A stretch of DNA of 64,000 nucleotides from Polyangia bacterium (GCA_030429545.1 JAUIFF010000001.1:655599-719598); one strand, 5' to 3'. Counted from the first letter of the stretch, positions 17,682 to 26,907 are shown. Program-made: numbers and translations. Notes: generated by a model from the letters alone, not told the origin.

Positions 17682-19540
17682 CAGCGGGCCTCTTTTTCAA
17701 GGTGGCGGAAAATCGTTCGCGGGTCCACCCCGAGGTCGCGTGCCGTCTTGGTCCGGTTGCCGTTGTTGAGGGCCAGCACCCGATTGATATAGCGGCGTTG
17801 CCACATGTCGCGGGCCTCGGACAGCGGAATAACCTCGTCCGGCAGGGCCATGACATCATTGCCGGACTTGGCGTTCGAAGCATCGCTGCCGCCGCTGCCG
17901 CCAGCGTCGAGTTCGAGATCTTTGGCCGTGAGGCCGGGACCGTCGGCGAGCACCAGGGCTTTTTTGATGTGGTTTTCGAGCTGGCGGATGTTGCCCGGCC
18001 ACTCAAACCGCATCAACGCCCGGGTGGCAGTGGTATCGAACGCCGTCGCCGGATCGATCTTGACCCCGTATTCGCTGGCGTAGCGGCCCACGAGGTAGCG
18101 CGCGATCAGCAAGACATCGTCGCCGCGGTCGCGCAGGGGCGGGAGGTGGACACCGATGACATTGAGTCGGTGGTAGAGGTCCTCGCGAAACCTGCCCTCG
18201 GCAACTTCCTTGGCGAGGTCGCGGTTGGTGGCGGCGACCACCCGCACATCGACACTCGTGGTCTTGGATTCACCAACCCGCTGGACCTTGCGCTCCTGCA
18301 ACACCCGCAGGAATTTTACTTGCAGCTGCAACGGAAGTTCACCGATTTCGTCGAGAAAAATCGTGCCCTTGTGGGCCGCCTGAAACTTGCCAATTTGGTT
18401 GGAAACCGCCCCGGTAAACGAGCCCTTAATGTGGCCAAACAGCTCCGACTCGATCAGGTTTTCGGGGATGGCCCCACAGTTGACTGTGACAAACGGATGG
18501 CTTTGCCGCGGCGAACGGTTGTGAATTTCGTGGGCGATCAGCTCCTTGCCCGTGCCAGTTTCGCCGGTGATCAGCACACTCAGGTCAGTCGCTGCGACCT
18601 TTTCGACCCGCTTATAAACCTCGATCATCGGCGGGCAGGCGCCGATGATTTGGCCAAACCGAACCTGCTCCAAGCGCGTGGCGAGGTCGGCACTTTCGCT
18701 TTGCAGCTCGTTGAGGAGCTTGGCGTTTTTGATGAACAGGGCCGCCTGGCCCGCGAACACCCGGAGCATCTCTAGATCGGACTGTTTGAACAGGTCGACG
18801 ACCGAGTTGTTGCCCACGTAGATAAGCCCGAGCAGGTCACCGCGGACGATCAGCGGGACACACATCACACTCGAGAGCTTGAGGTTGATAACCGACATGC
18901 TGCTTTGAAAGCGGCGGTCGTGGTAGGCATCGCTGATAATTTGCGGCTTGCGGGTGGTAATCGCCTCTTTGATGATGTCGTCGCTGAGCAGTTGTTGGGG
19001 GTCGTCGACCGGCTGCCGCTCGAGGTTGCGGGCGACCCGAATCGAATACTCCCCCTCTTCTTCGGCGAGGACCAAAAACCCCTTGCTGGCGCGGGTGAGG
19101 GCGACAACCTGGTCGATCAGCTCGTTGAGAAGATCGTCGAGGTTGCCCTTTGGTTGTAACAGCAACTCCGAAAACAGGCGGAGCTTGTCCATCGCCTCGA
19201 CCTGTTGCAGGGCCGTATCCTCGGGGTTTGGCTTGGCCGGGGTTGCGAGGTCGTCGACCGCCGAAAAGCAGACTTCGACATCGCCCACGCGAAACACATC
19301 GCCGTGGCGCAACTCGTAGGACCGGGTCTTTTTGCCGCGGACATAAAACGGGTTGCTACGCGCGGTCGAGGCCAGGCGGTAGCGGCCTGGCTCATGCTCG
19401 AGGGTACAGTGGCTGGGTGCGATGCCGTTGCCCTTGAGGATGATGTGGCACTCGGCGGACGACCCGAGCACGGTCAGGCGTTTGACAAGTGGATAGTGTT
19501 GTTGGGCCCCGCTCGGGTCCTTGTACTGAAGATGCGGCAT
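17681..19540 (-). CDS. FHA-GAF sigma-54-dependent transcriptional activator
   Basis: A 619-aa enhancer-binding protein. Residues ~20-95 form an FHA domain (phosphothreonine binding: 'LGSSAECHI', 'SHCTLEHEPG', 'ELRHGDVFRVG'). A GAF sensor follows at ~115-290. The AAA+ module carries Walker A GETGTGKE, the loop GSFTGA (a Ser-for-Ala variant of GAFTGA) and Walker B FLDEIGEL. A Fis-type helix-turn-helix ends it ('ARDLGVDPRTIFRHL'). In Myxobacteria FHA activators are typically tuned by Ser/Thr kinases, and such a kinase gene lies just upstream at 20815-22656. Its operon contains the exported proteins it may control (inference). Confidence 0.93.
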   Translation of the reverse strand: MPHLQYKDPSGAQQHYPLVKRLTVLGSSAECHIILKGNGIAPSHCTLEHEPGRYRLASTARSNPFYVRGKKTRSYELRHGDVFRVGDVEVCFSAVDDLATPAKPNPEDTALQQVEAMDKLRLFSELLLQPKGNLDDLLNELIDQVVALTRASKGFLVLAEEEGEYSIRVARNLERQPVDDPQQLLSDDIIKEAITTRKPQIISDAYHDRRFQSSMSVINLKLSSVMCVPLIVRGDLLGLIYVGNNSVVDLFKQSDLEMLRVFAGQAALFIKNAKLLNELQSESADLATRLEQVRFGQIIGACPPMIEVYKRVEKVAATDLSVLITGETGTGKELIAHEIHNRSPRQSHPFVTVNCGAIPENLIESELFGHIKGSFTGAVSNQIGKFQAAHKGTIFLDEIGELPLQLQVKFLRVLQERKVQRVGESKTTSVDVRVVAATNRDLAKEVAEGRFREDLYHRLNVIGVHLPPLRDRGDDVLLIARYLVGRYASEYGVKIDPATAFDTTATRALMRFEWPGNIRQLENHIKKALVLADGPGLTAKDLELDAGGSGGSDASNAKSGNDVMALPDEVIPLSEARDMWQRRYINRVLALNNGNRTKTARDLGVDPRTIFRHLEKEAR

Positions 19541-19546
19541 GGGGAT

Positions 19547-20623
19547 CTAGAACCGGAGAGACACGCCCATGCCACCACCCCCGGGAAGGAGCGTCGGCAC
19601 GGGTCTAGCCTGGAGCTTATCACGCCCGTTTTTGTGTTTGTTCTTGCGGTTGTTCCGTTTTTTACGCGGTGGGGGGGGAGCGTCCTTGCCCTTGAGCTCG
19701 CTGCGTTTGACCCGACGGATTTCCTGGGCCTTGTACGGTTTGAACATCACCTGGGCGACGATGACATCAGCCAATAGCGTGCCGATAACCGCCCAGCCAA
19801 ACACCTGCTCCACATTGTTGCGCACGACATAATCCGAAGTCGACGGCCCTTGACATTCCAAGATGCCGGTCTCCGGGTCTTGGACGCAATTGGCCCGTCG
19901 ATAGGCGAACAGACCAATCCCAATCCCACCAAAGATGATTTCCGCAGCTAGAAATGTCGCTCCGATGCCGCGGTTGCCATTGTAGAAGTGACCGACCCCA
20001 AATGGGACGAGGGCGACGGCCCGGTTGCGGGCGACGGTTTCGCGGACCTCGACTTCTTGCTCGGCGTAGTCCTTGAGCAGTTTGCGGTGTTTTTGGTCGA
20101 GGTCTTTGTAGCGCTCCTGGAGATCCTCACGGTCGGCCGCACAGGCGGCACGCTCGGCCAGACACTCGTCAAACTGTACGCGGTCGCGCTGGGCTCGCAG
20201 CTCGGCAGTCATCGAGTAAAGCGAGGCGTTGTGGATCCCCTCGGGCGGGCGCCACTCGGGATCTTCGGCGAGCAGGCGGTCGATATACGTCGACGCGAGT
20301 TGGGAGCGAAGGTCGGGGTCGAGACTGTCGTCGGACAGCGTGGCATCGGCGAGGTGGCGCAGGGCCTGCTCGTTGAGGATTGGGTCTTTGAGCTTGCGGC
20401 CGCCCTGGAGCATTGGGTCGAGGATGCCGCGGACTTCGATCCATTGACCTTTTTCCCAGGCGGCGAGGGCCGACTCGACGGCGACTTCTTCTTCGGACTT
20501 TGGAGCCTCGGGCAGGCTCGGGGCGGCGGCCGAAACCACGGGGAGCCCGGCGAACATCGCTGAGGCAACTGCGACTGCCGTGAGTCGTTGCCAAAAGCGA
20601 CTGTGTGGTCTCGTTGTTCGCAC
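19547..20623 (-). CDS. Exported coiled-coil protein with two membrane segments
   Basis: A 358-aa protein with a signal peptide (cleavage near 'VVSAAAP') and an alpha-helical, TPR-like N-terminal half. A coiled coil follows ('DREDLQERYKDLDQKHRKLLKDYAEQEVEVRETVARN'-type heptads, ~165-205). Two hydrophobic segments (~225-250 and ~285-305) precede a Pro/Lys/Arg-rich C-terminus ending in 'GMGVSLRF', where a terminal Phe recalls outer-membrane proteins. It heads the operon with the sigma-54 regulator 6 bp away. Function unknown; a cell-envelope role is likely. Confidence 0.7.
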   Translation of the reverse strand: MRTTRPHSRFWQRLTAVAVASAMFAGLPVVSAAAPSLPEAPKSEEEVAVESALAAWEKGQWIEVRGILDPMLQGGRKLKDPILNEQALRHLADATLSDDSLDPDLRSQLASTYIDRLLAEDPEWRPPEGIHNASLYSMTAELRAQRDRVQFDECLAERAACAADREDLQERYKDLDQKHRKLLKDYAEQEVEVRETVARNRAVALVPFGVGHFYNGNRGIGATFLAAEIIFGGIGIGLFAYRRANCVQDPETGILECQGPSTSDYVVRNNVEQVFGWAVIGTLLADVIVAQVMFKPYKAQEIRRVKRSELKGKDAPPPPRKKRNNRKNKHKNGRDKLQARPVPTLLPGGGGMGVSLRF

Positions 20624-20814
20624 GTGCAGCCGGGAGGCTATCCCGATTTAGGGACTACGTCACCTCTCGTTTGTGTCGACCGGGAATAAAATCGCACATT
20701 CTCAACCGGTGGTGCGCGATCTCCGAGGGCGAGGGCGACCCTACACTGGCAGTCCGGGACAGGTCACGGTATGTACAACTAAACTAAATGTAGCTGCACA
20801 GGCTTTGCACGGGG

Positions 20815-22656
20815 TTAATCGCGTGGTTGCAACTCGATCGAGATGGGGTTTTTGCCCGGGTAGATCGTCATCTTTTTTGTTTTGGGTTCGTAGCCCGCAG
20901 CCTTGAATTTGAGCGTAATCTCGGCCGAATCGTCGGTCATGCTGATGCCGGGGAATTTTTCAGCCAGGCTAGTACGTCGGGGCGGGCAGGCTCCGGAGAT
21001 ACACTCGACCGCGGTGTTGGGGGGGAGGCCCTTAAACGTCAACTGTGCCGGTCGTCGGCTCACGGTCTTGCGGATGACCGTGCCGGGTTGGCAGTCCTCG
21101 CCCCGGATCGCCCAAATCCCGGTATAACGCGAACTTGTGCTCGTGCTTATCAACTGGACGTTGGCCGTCGCATTGTTAAACTCGATGGGCACCGAGAGGT
21201 TTTCGATTTTAATGATCCGCCCCGCGACCATGAGTTTGTGGTGGGCACGGGCGGTCGTCAGCGGGATGCCCTCGAGTTTCAATGTACATGCAGCATCTGC
21301 CTGCTTGGGCCGGGGCGAATGGGCGGGCCCACGTACGGTCACCTTGGACTTGCCCGGCGGTCGCTCGGGCGGTTGTTCGGTCTCGGCCTCGACCACCTCG
21401 GGTGGCTGCTCGGGTTTCGGTTGGGATTTTTTGACCCCCGAAACGACATAGTCGACGGGTTCTGGCTCGATCACCACGGGGTCGTCTTGGGCCAAAAACC
21501 GCGAGGGGTCGGGGGGGCTGAGATACAGCCACATGGCACCTGCGGACAACAGGCCGACACCTGCCATCCCGCCGAGTCCAACCATCACGCTGCGCATCCG
21601 ACGTTCGCGGGTGCGCAGGCGAGAGAGCATCATCCGCGCCTGTTTTTGGTCGTCCTCGATCTCGAGCACACGGCCGAGCAGGCGAATCGCCCGGGCACTT
21701 TGCCCGCGTTTTGAGGCCACGTCGGCGTGGTCCATCAGCGCCGTGCAAACCCGCTTGTCGAGTTCTTGGACATAGTCGTCGCCCTCGGTGAAGTAACGGG
21801 TCACTTCGTCGTGCTTGGGCGGTACGCCGACGAACTCGAGGTACTCCGCCAAGTCCGAGGCTAGGCCCTTGGCGTCTTGGTAACGCTCGTCGGGCTCTTG
21901 AGCCAATGCACGTGCAATGATTTTTTCGAGGTCCTCGTCGACCAACGGGCAGATGGTCGCCGGCGGGGGATAGTCCGCATCCATAATGCGGTTGAGCACC
22001 TCGTGGGGGTTGCGACCGGAAAACGGCAGCGAACCAGTTGCGAGTTGGTAGAGCATAATGCCGACCGCAAACAGGTCGGTACGGGCGTCGAGTGGCTTGC
22101 CGCTAATTAGCTCTGGGGCCATGTAGGCCGGGCTTCCGAGCAACTGGCCGGTGAGCGTCAACTTTTGCGTGTCGAGGATTTGGGCGATGCCAAAGTCCAT
22201 CAACTTGAGTACGCCATCCTCGCGGATCATCACGTTTTCGGGTTTGAGGTCGCGGTGGACAACGCCGGCTGTGTGGGCGTGATCGAGGGCGACACACAAT
22301 CGATGTATGACCAACGCAGCGAGGGCAGGGCGCGGGCGCCAGCGGGTGTCGAGCCACTCCCGCAGGGTCATGCCGTGGATAAATTCGGTGACGAGGTAGC
22401 TCTCTTCGACCTCCTCGCCGGAGTAATCGAAGATCTCGAGGATGTTTTCGTGGCGCAACTTGGCCACGGTGAGCGCCTCACGGCGCAGACGCATGCGTGA
22501 CTCTTCGCGGGCGGCCAGGTGGGGGTGCAAAACCTTGACTGCGACTTCGCGATCTAAGACAGAATCGCGGCCGCGATAAACCACAGCCATACCGCCGTGG
22601 CCGACTTCACAAACAATCTCGTACTTGTCGAGCGTGGATCCGATGAGCGTGGACAT
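20815..22656 (-). CDS. Transmembrane Ser/Thr protein kinase with PEGA-like extracytoplasmic region
   Basis: A 613-aa Hanks-type kinase. The N-terminal kinase domain (~11-280) has the Gly loop 'VGHGGMAVVY', Lys41, HRDLKPEN (134-141), DFG (154-156) and 'GSPAYMAPE'. A helical linker leads to one transmembrane helix (~372-395), then a Pro/Glu-rich stretch and a beta region with PEGA-like features ('FKAAGYEPKTKKMTIYPGKNPISIELQ'). The geometry suggests an envelope sensor with a cytoplasmic kinase. It lies upstream of the FHA-regulator operon in the same orientation with a 191-bp gap, so a kinase-FHA pair is plausible. Confidence 0.93.
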   Translation of the reverse strand: MSTLIGSTLDKYEIVCEVGHGGMAVVYRGRDSVLDREVAVKVLHPHLAAREESRMRLRREALTVAKLRHENILEIFDYSGEEVEESYLVTEFIHGMTLREWLDTRWRPRPALAALVIHRLCVALDHAHTAGVVHRDLKPENVMIREDGVLKLMDFGIAQILDTQKLTLTGQLLGSPAYMAPELISGKPLDARTDLFAVGIMLYQLATGSLPFSGRNPHEVLNRIMDADYPPPATICPLVDEDLEKIIARALAQEPDERYQDAKGLASDLAEYLEFVGVPPKHDEVTRYFTEGDDYVQELDKRVCTALMDHADVASKRGQSARAIRLLGRVLEIEDDQKQARMMLSRLRTRERRMRSVMVGLGGMAGVGLLSAGAMWLYLSPPDPSRFLAQDDPVVIEPEPVDYVVSGVKKSQPKPEQPPEVVEAETEQPPERPPGKSKVTVRGPAHSPRPKQADAACTLKLEGIPLTTARAHHKLMVAGRIIKIENLSVPIEFNNATANVQLISTSTSSRYTGIWAIRGEDCQPGTVIRKTVSRRPAQLTFKGLPPNTAVECISGACPPRRTSLAEKFPGISMTDDSAEITLKFKAAGYEPKTKKMTIYPGKNPISIELQPRD

Positions 22657-23135
22657 GTGCCGTCCGGGTGAGAGGGCTCAGGTGCGGCGAGAACAAGTAA
22701 GGAAAGTAGGCCCGTGGAGTACAACAAAAATCGACGGGCGGGTGTGGCTGTCGGCCGATGTGCAATCGCACTGGGTTTTGTACGCACGAGTCTGCCGGAA
22801 GTTGGCTGTGGCGGACAAGCGGGGTTTTTGCGCGAACGCGGTGTGTTGTGCCCCGCGCGGGATGCGAGAGGGCGACACCGGGTGGCCGGTATGGTAGTCG
22901 GGAAGTGTGCAAACCCCCAGCGGGTCACAACGAGCGCCAAATCCACCTAGGTGGGTGCAAACGTGCGTAACCATTGAGCGCCGGGAGCAACAGATTGGCA
23001 GGGCGTCGGCGTGTGTAAGTCGCGGGCGCGAGGGCGTGTTTGGGCTACAGTCGTCGCACCTCCCCGAGCGGGACTGCGACGCCGTTTCGACCGCTGTCGC
23101 GCCATTTGGGTTTGCCTTCGAGAAAGCGTGTGGTG
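22657..23135. other. Divergent intergenic region with a perfect 12-bp palindrome
   Basis: 479 bp between the divergent kinase and acyl-CoA ligase genes, with no coding region I can support. CCACCTAGGTGG (22943-22954) is a perfect palindrome near the middle and a candidate operator for either gene. No convincing -35/-10 pair stands out. Confidence 0.45.
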
Positions 23136-25016
23136 ATGACCCAACCAAGTAACACCGGCGGCATGATCGAGACCTCCCACGCGGTTGAACTGTTCGCTCG
23201 GCGGGTTGCCCTTACCCCCGAAAAGCCGGCCCTGCGGTTTAAAGAGGGCAACACGTGGCGGACGTTGACCTGGCGTGACTGGGAGCACTCGAGTCGGCAG
23301 TTGGCTGCCGCCATGATCTCCTCATTTCAGATCGCGCCAGGCGACCGGGTAGCCATTATGGCGCGTACCCGCGTTGAGTGGGCGTTGGTCGACTTGGCAG
23401 TGGCGATTGCCGGCGCGATTTCGGTGCCGATTTACCCGACGGTCGTGGCCGCCGAAGTCGGCTTTACCCTGCGAGATAGCGGCTGTGTGCTGGCGTTTGT
23501 CGACACACTCGACACCGGTAAGCGAATGTTGGCGGCCGGTTCCGAGGCGACCTCCGCCCTGCGGGCGATCGTTGTGTTCGACGAGCTTGCGGCCGACACG
23601 ACTGCGCCGCTCATCGGGTTTGAGGCCGTGCGCAGCCAGGGGGGGCGGGTCCTCGCCCGACTGCGCGAGGAGTTGCGCACGCGACGTAATGCCCTGGGTC
23701 CGGACGTACCGGTAACCTATGTATATACATCGGGAACCACGGGGCGGTCCAAGGGCGTCGTCCTGACCCACCGAAATCTCGTGTTCGAGGCCTGGGCGGT
23801 GCGCAGCGTGATTCCGGTGGGGCCGAGCGACGAACAACTCATGGTCCTGCCACTCGCCCATATCTTTGCCCGGCACCTGTTGTGGTGCGCGGTCGATGCC
23901 GGCGTGGTCACGTCGTTTGCGGTGAGCCCTTCGACCCTCGGCGAAAACCTCATGGAAGTCGCGCCGACATTTCTCGGTGGGGTGCCCGAGCTGTTTGCCC
24001 GCGTCCATCGCGATATCCAAGAGACACTGGTCAACCGCGGGATGGTCAGCCGCGGGTTGTTTCAGTGGTGCTTTGAGGTCGGCCGCGACATCAGCCGCCA
24101 CCGTCGTCGCGGGCAGTCGATACCCGGGGCGCTGGCGATCAAACAGGCAGTGGCCGAGCGGGTCGCCTTTGATCCGATCAAGCGGCGGTTTGGCGGCCGG
24201 ATCCGATTTTTGATCTCCGGCGGGGCCGCCCTGGGCACCGAGCTCGGCGAGTTCTTTCACGCCGCTGGCCTCCCCATACTCGAGGGCTACGGACTCACCG
24301 AGACAACGGGAGCAGTCCATGTCAATCGCCCCGAACGTTTTCGCCTGGGCACGGTGGGCCCGGCCTTACCCGGTGTCGAGGTGAAGATCGCCGAGGATGG
24401 TGAGATCCTCGTCAAAGGCCCGTGTGTGATGGCCGGCTATCACAATGCCCCCGACGAGACCCAGGCCGTGATCGACTCCGAAGGTTGGCTCCACACCGGT
24501 GACCTCGGGCGTTTAGAGGCGGGGTTTTTGCGGATCACTGGTCGCAAAAAGGAGCTCATCGTCACCTCGACCGGCAAGAATGTTGCGCCTGCACCGATCG
24601 AACGCCAACTCGAAAACCACGAACTGATAGGTCACGCGATGGTGGTCGGCGACGGCTGCCCGCGGTTGATGGCGCTGATCGGCCTCGATGTGGCACGGGC
24701 CAAGGCGATCTCTGAGCGCGAGGGTTTTGGTGCCACGACGGCTGAGAGTTTGGCCCGGCACCCGCGGATCCGTGATCGGATCCAGGACCACATCGACCGC
24801 GTCAACGCCGAGCTCGCGCCGCATGAACACATCAAACGGTTTGCGATCTCCCCCCGCGAGTTCACCGAGGCGACTGGCGAGCTGACCCCCACCCAAAAAG
24901 TTCGGCGCAGCGAGGTCTGGCGGATGCACGGGGCGCTGCTCGGCGACTATGCGACAGCGGCCGATTCTGTAACTTCTGGAGAGGGACCGGACATGTCGGG
25001 GAACTACCGGCTGTGA
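23136..25016 (+). CDS. Long-chain fatty-acid-CoA ligase (AMP-forming)
   Basis: A 626-aa adenylate-forming enzyme activating fatty acids with ATP and CoA. The ATP-binding signature is YTSGTTGRSKG (~197-207); 'GYGLTETTGAV', 'HTGDLG' and 'TGRKKELIVTSTGKNVAP' mark the A5-A8 regions. It has the long bacterial/eukaryotic FadD15-like form, with a CoA ligase C-terminal domain ending in 'LTPTQKVRR'. The ATG at 23136 (MTQPSN) is preferred; an in-frame extension to 23040 is unlikely. The ATP-loop codons carry the genome's iterated palindrome (TGTATATACA, 23720-23729). Confidence 0.93.
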   Translation: MTQPSNTGGMIETSHAVELFARRVALTPEKPALRFKEGNTWRTLTWRDWEHSSRQLAAAMISSFQIAPGDRVAIMARTRVEWALVDLAVAIAGAISVPIYPTVVAAEVGFTLRDSGCVLAFVDTLDTGKRMLAAGSEATSALRAIVVFDELAADTTAPLIGFEAVRSQGGRVLARLREELRTRRNALGPDVPVTYVYTSGTTGRSKGVVLTHRNLVFEAWAVRSVIPVGPSDEQLMVLPLAHIFARHLLWCAVDAGVVTSFAVSPSTLGENLMEVAPTFLGGVPELFARVHRDIQETLVNRGMVSRGLFQWCFEVGRDISRHRRRGQSIPGALAIKQAVAERVAFDPIKRRFGGRIRFLISGGAALGTELGEFFHAAGLPILEGYGLTETTGAVHVNRPERFRLGTVGPALPGVEVKIAEDGEILVKGPCVMAGYHNAPDETQAVIDSEGWLHTGDLGRLEAGFLRITGRKKELIVTSTGKNVAPAPIERQLENHELIGHAMVVGDGCPRLMALIGLDVARAKAISEREGFGATTAESLARHPRIRDRIQDHIDRVNAELAPHEHIKRFAISPREFTEATGELTPTQKVRRSEVWRMHGALLGDYATAADSVTSGEGPDMSGNYRL

Positions 25017-25111
25017 CTGGCAAAAAGTCGAATGTGAGAACCCCCTTGCAAAAAGGTGCTTGACCGCGACCCCGCTCCCGGACTATCAAGCCGCTCCGCA
25101 CAGCGGAACAC

Positions 25112-25183
25112 AGGACCGTAGCTCAGGGGTAGAGCGCTGCCTTGACACGGCAGAGGTCGGCGGTTCGAAACCGCCCGGTCCTA
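25112..25183 (+). tRNA. tRNA-Val (anticodon GAC)
   Basis: Acceptor AGGACCG (25112-25118) pairs with CGGTCCT (25176-25182), discriminator A25183. The D-arm GCTC/GAGC, the anticodon stem CTGCC/GGCAG with loop TTGACAC (anticodon GAC at 25144-25146) and the T-arm GGCGG-TTCGAAA-CCGCC are all intact. CCA is not encoded. A rho-independent terminator follows at once. Confidence 0.95.
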
Positions 25184-25187
25184 CTTC

Positions 25188-25220
25188 AAACCCCGCATTT
25201 CACTTTGCGGGGTTTTCTTT
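25188..25220 (+). terminator. Rho-independent terminator of tRNA-Val
   Basis: AACCCCGCA (25189-25197) pairs with TGCGGGGTT (25206-25214) around an 8-nt loop, followed by TTTTCTTT. Confidence 0.85.
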
Positions 25221-25371
25221 TTCGTCACCGGCCCCGCAGGTTGCGGCGAATGTGCGCGAAAACTCGTGCTCAGGTCCTTGACGAACCCCCGGGCAACCCG
25301 CCACAGTTGCCCCAGTTTTCGAGCATACCCGTGTTGCGAAGACAATTTTTTCTCTTGAAGGAGCGCTAGAC

Positions 25372-26064
25372 ATCGGCCGCCGACACAGCAAGCCCAAACC
25401 CCGTAGCGAGACCCATCGCGTAGGACGCCGCATCCGAATTCCGGAAGTGCGGGTAATCGACGAGAACGGGGTGCAGCTCGGCATTATTCCCACGCGTGAA
25501 GCGATGGCTCGAGCCGACGAGGTCGGCCTTCAATTAGTGGAGGTCAACCCCAAAGCTCAGCCACCGGTCTGCAAAATTATGGATTACGGCAAGTTCAAGT
25601 ACGAAACTGCCAAGCGCGATCGGGAAGCCAAGAAACATCAAAAGACCAGCGAACTCAAAGAAGTGAAGTTCCGGCCCAAAACCCATACCCACGACTTTAA
25701 CGTCAAGGCGAGGTTGGTCCGGCGCTTCATCGAAGACGGCGACAAGGTCAAGTTGGTCGTCCAGTTCCGCGGTCGCGAGATCACCCACCCGGAGACGGGA
25801 CGGGCCATCTTGGAGCGTGTCTGCAAGGAAATGGCAGACTGCGCCCAGGTGATGCAGATGGCACGGATGGAGGGCAACCGTATGAATATGGTGCTCGCCC
25901 CCAAACGCACGGCCGACCAAAACCAACGCCGTCAATCGCGTCGTTCGCAAAAACCCCGCGAGCCGCGTCCTCCGCGTGAGGTCAGCGAGCAACGTCCCCC
26001 GAGTGGAGGCGGTGCGCCAAAGGCTGAGGCCGCGCCCGCGCCCGCTGAAAAACCAGCGGAGTAA
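25372..26064 (+). CDS. infC: Translation initiation factor IF-3, with AUC start codon
   Basis: IF-3 (230 aa) binds the 30S subunit, prevents premature 50S joining and checks the start codon. The start is set at ATC 25372: AAGGAG (25358-25363) lies 8 nt upstream, and reading begins with the conserved 'IGRRHSKPKPRSETHRVGRR-IRIPEVRVIDENG' N-terminus. No in-frame ATG exists before the conserved N-domain; a GTG at 25447 would delete it. Non-AUG starts on infC (AUU in E. coli) underlie autoregulation, because IF-3 itself discriminates against them. A C-terminal extension (~170-230) is Arg/Pro/Glu/Ala-rich. First of infC-rpmI-rplT-pheST-ihfA. Confidence 0.93.
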   Translation: MGRRHSKPKPRSETHRVGRRIRIPEVRVIDENGVQLGIIPTREAMARADEVGLQLVEVNPKAQPPVCKIMDYGKFKYETAKRDREAKKHQKTSELKEVKFRPKTHTHDFNVKARLVRRFIEDGDKVKLVVQFRGREITHPETGRAILERVCKEMADCAQVMQMARMEGNRMNMVLAPKRTADQNQRRQSRRSQKPREPRPPREVSEQRPPSGGGAPKAEAAPAPAEKPAE

Positions 26065-26083
26065 CGCCTCCTCCAGCTTTCTC

Positions 26084-26200
26084 GCCCGGCACCAACCGGG
26101 CATCATTTTGCCGAGACCTCAACACAAGAGGTGAGGAATCCGGCATTTTTCCTACAAACAGCGGCTTGCCAGCCTACCTCCCTTGCGGTACACAAGCCGC
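26084..26200 (+). promoter_or_regulatory. Structured leader/attenuator between infC and rpmI
   Basis: Three hairpins lie in the 151-bp gap. The first is GCCCGG/CCGGGC (26084-26101). The second is a nested stem TGCCG...CCTC/GAGG...CGGCA (26109-26145) followed by five T (26146-26150), which looks like an intrinsic terminator. The third is GCGGCTTG/CAAGCCGC (26161-26200), just before the rpmI RBS. In several bacteria L20 represses rpmI-rplT by binding such a leader; whether it does here is inference. Confidence 0.6.
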
Positions 26201-26215
26201 CCCTTTGGAATCGCC

Positions 26216-26422
26216 ATGTCGAACAAGATGAAGTCCCACAGCGGGGCCAAAAAACGCTTTCGCTTCACCGCCACTGGCAAAGCAAAGCGTAAATTCTCGC
26301 ACAAGAATCACATTCTCACGAAGAAGAATGCAGATCGCGTCCGCCGTCTCCGGGGGATGACTGTCGTCTCCGATCCCGACCAAGTCCGGGTTGACGCGTT
26401 GCTGCCATACGGGAGGCCGTAG
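26216..26422 (+). CDS. rpmI: 50S ribosomal protein L35
   Basis: A 68-aa protein reading '[21 protein letters not shown]' and 'RVRRLRGMT', the L35 signature. Its very basic composition suits a 50S-subunit rRNA-binding protein. The ATG at 26216 is chosen over a GTG 33 nt upstream, since L35 begins at or near '[11 protein letters not shown]'. It is three bases from rplT, in the canonical infC-rpmI-rplT order. Confidence 0.96.
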   Translation: MSNKMKSHSGAKKRFRFTATGKAKRKFSHKNHILTKKNADRVRRLRGMTVVSDPDQVRVDALLPYGRP

Positions 26423-26425
26423 AAA

Positions 26426-26782
26426 ATGCCCCGCGCAAAACGTGGATTTAAAGCCCGTCGTCGTCGTAACCGGATCCTTCGCGAAGCCCGTGGCTTCCGT
26501 GCCGGTCGCAAAAACTTCCGCCGTGCCCTCGAAGCCGTGCACCACGCATGGATTCACATGTACCGCAACCGCAAAGAGAAAAAGCGGACCATGCGGCGCC
26601 TGTGGATTGTGCGACTCAATGCAGCTGCACGTCTCAACGGCCTCAGCTACAGCCGCCTGATCGAAGGTCTGGGCCGCGCTGGCATCGAACTCGATCGCAA
26701 AGTGTTGTCGGACCTCGCCATCTTCGACCCGGCAGGCTTTAGCAAGGTCGTGGCGGCCGCCCGTCAATCGCTCGCTGCATAG
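26426..26782 (+). CDS. rplT: 50S ribosomal protein L20
   Basis: A 118-aa protein of normal length ('MPRAKRGFKARRRRNRIL', 'RLNAAARLNGLSYSRLI'). L20 binds 23S rRNA early in 50S assembly and often represses its own operon. The conserved NAAAR block is written AAT GCA GCT GCA CGT, unusual A/T-ending codons for this genome that create a TGCAGCTGCA copy of the iterated palindrome (26620-26629). Confidence 0.97.
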   Translation: MPRAKRGFKARRRRNRILREARGFRAGRKNFRRALEAVHHAWIHMYRNRKEKKRTMRRLWIVRLNAAARLNGLSYSRLIEGLGRAGIELDRKVLSDLAIFDPAGFSKVVAAARQSLAA

Positions 26783-26826
26783 CAAGCACCTAAGCAGTGA
26801 GCGAGTTTGACTCGCCGCCACGCATC

Positions 26827-26884
26827 TCGGCGCTAGCCCCTCGCAGGGGTCAGCGCCGAAGCTGTTTGTACACGCAATTTTTTT
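26827..26884 (+). terminator. Strong hairpin between rplT and pheS (terminator or attenuator)
   Basis: TCGGCGCT (26827-26834) pairs with AGCGCCGA (26852-26859), with a nested CCCCT/AGGGG stem. A seven-T run (26878-26884) follows about 19 nt later. The separation weakens the case for simple intrinsic termination; partial readthrough into pheS is likely. Confidence 0.55.
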
Positions 26885-26907
26885 AGTCGAATCAAAGTGA
26901 GGGGCAG

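Noticed and set aside
22657..23135. Several overlapping reading frames of 70-156 aa
   Set aside because: Mutually overlapping on both strands, no RBS, no recognisable domain; treated as intergenic.
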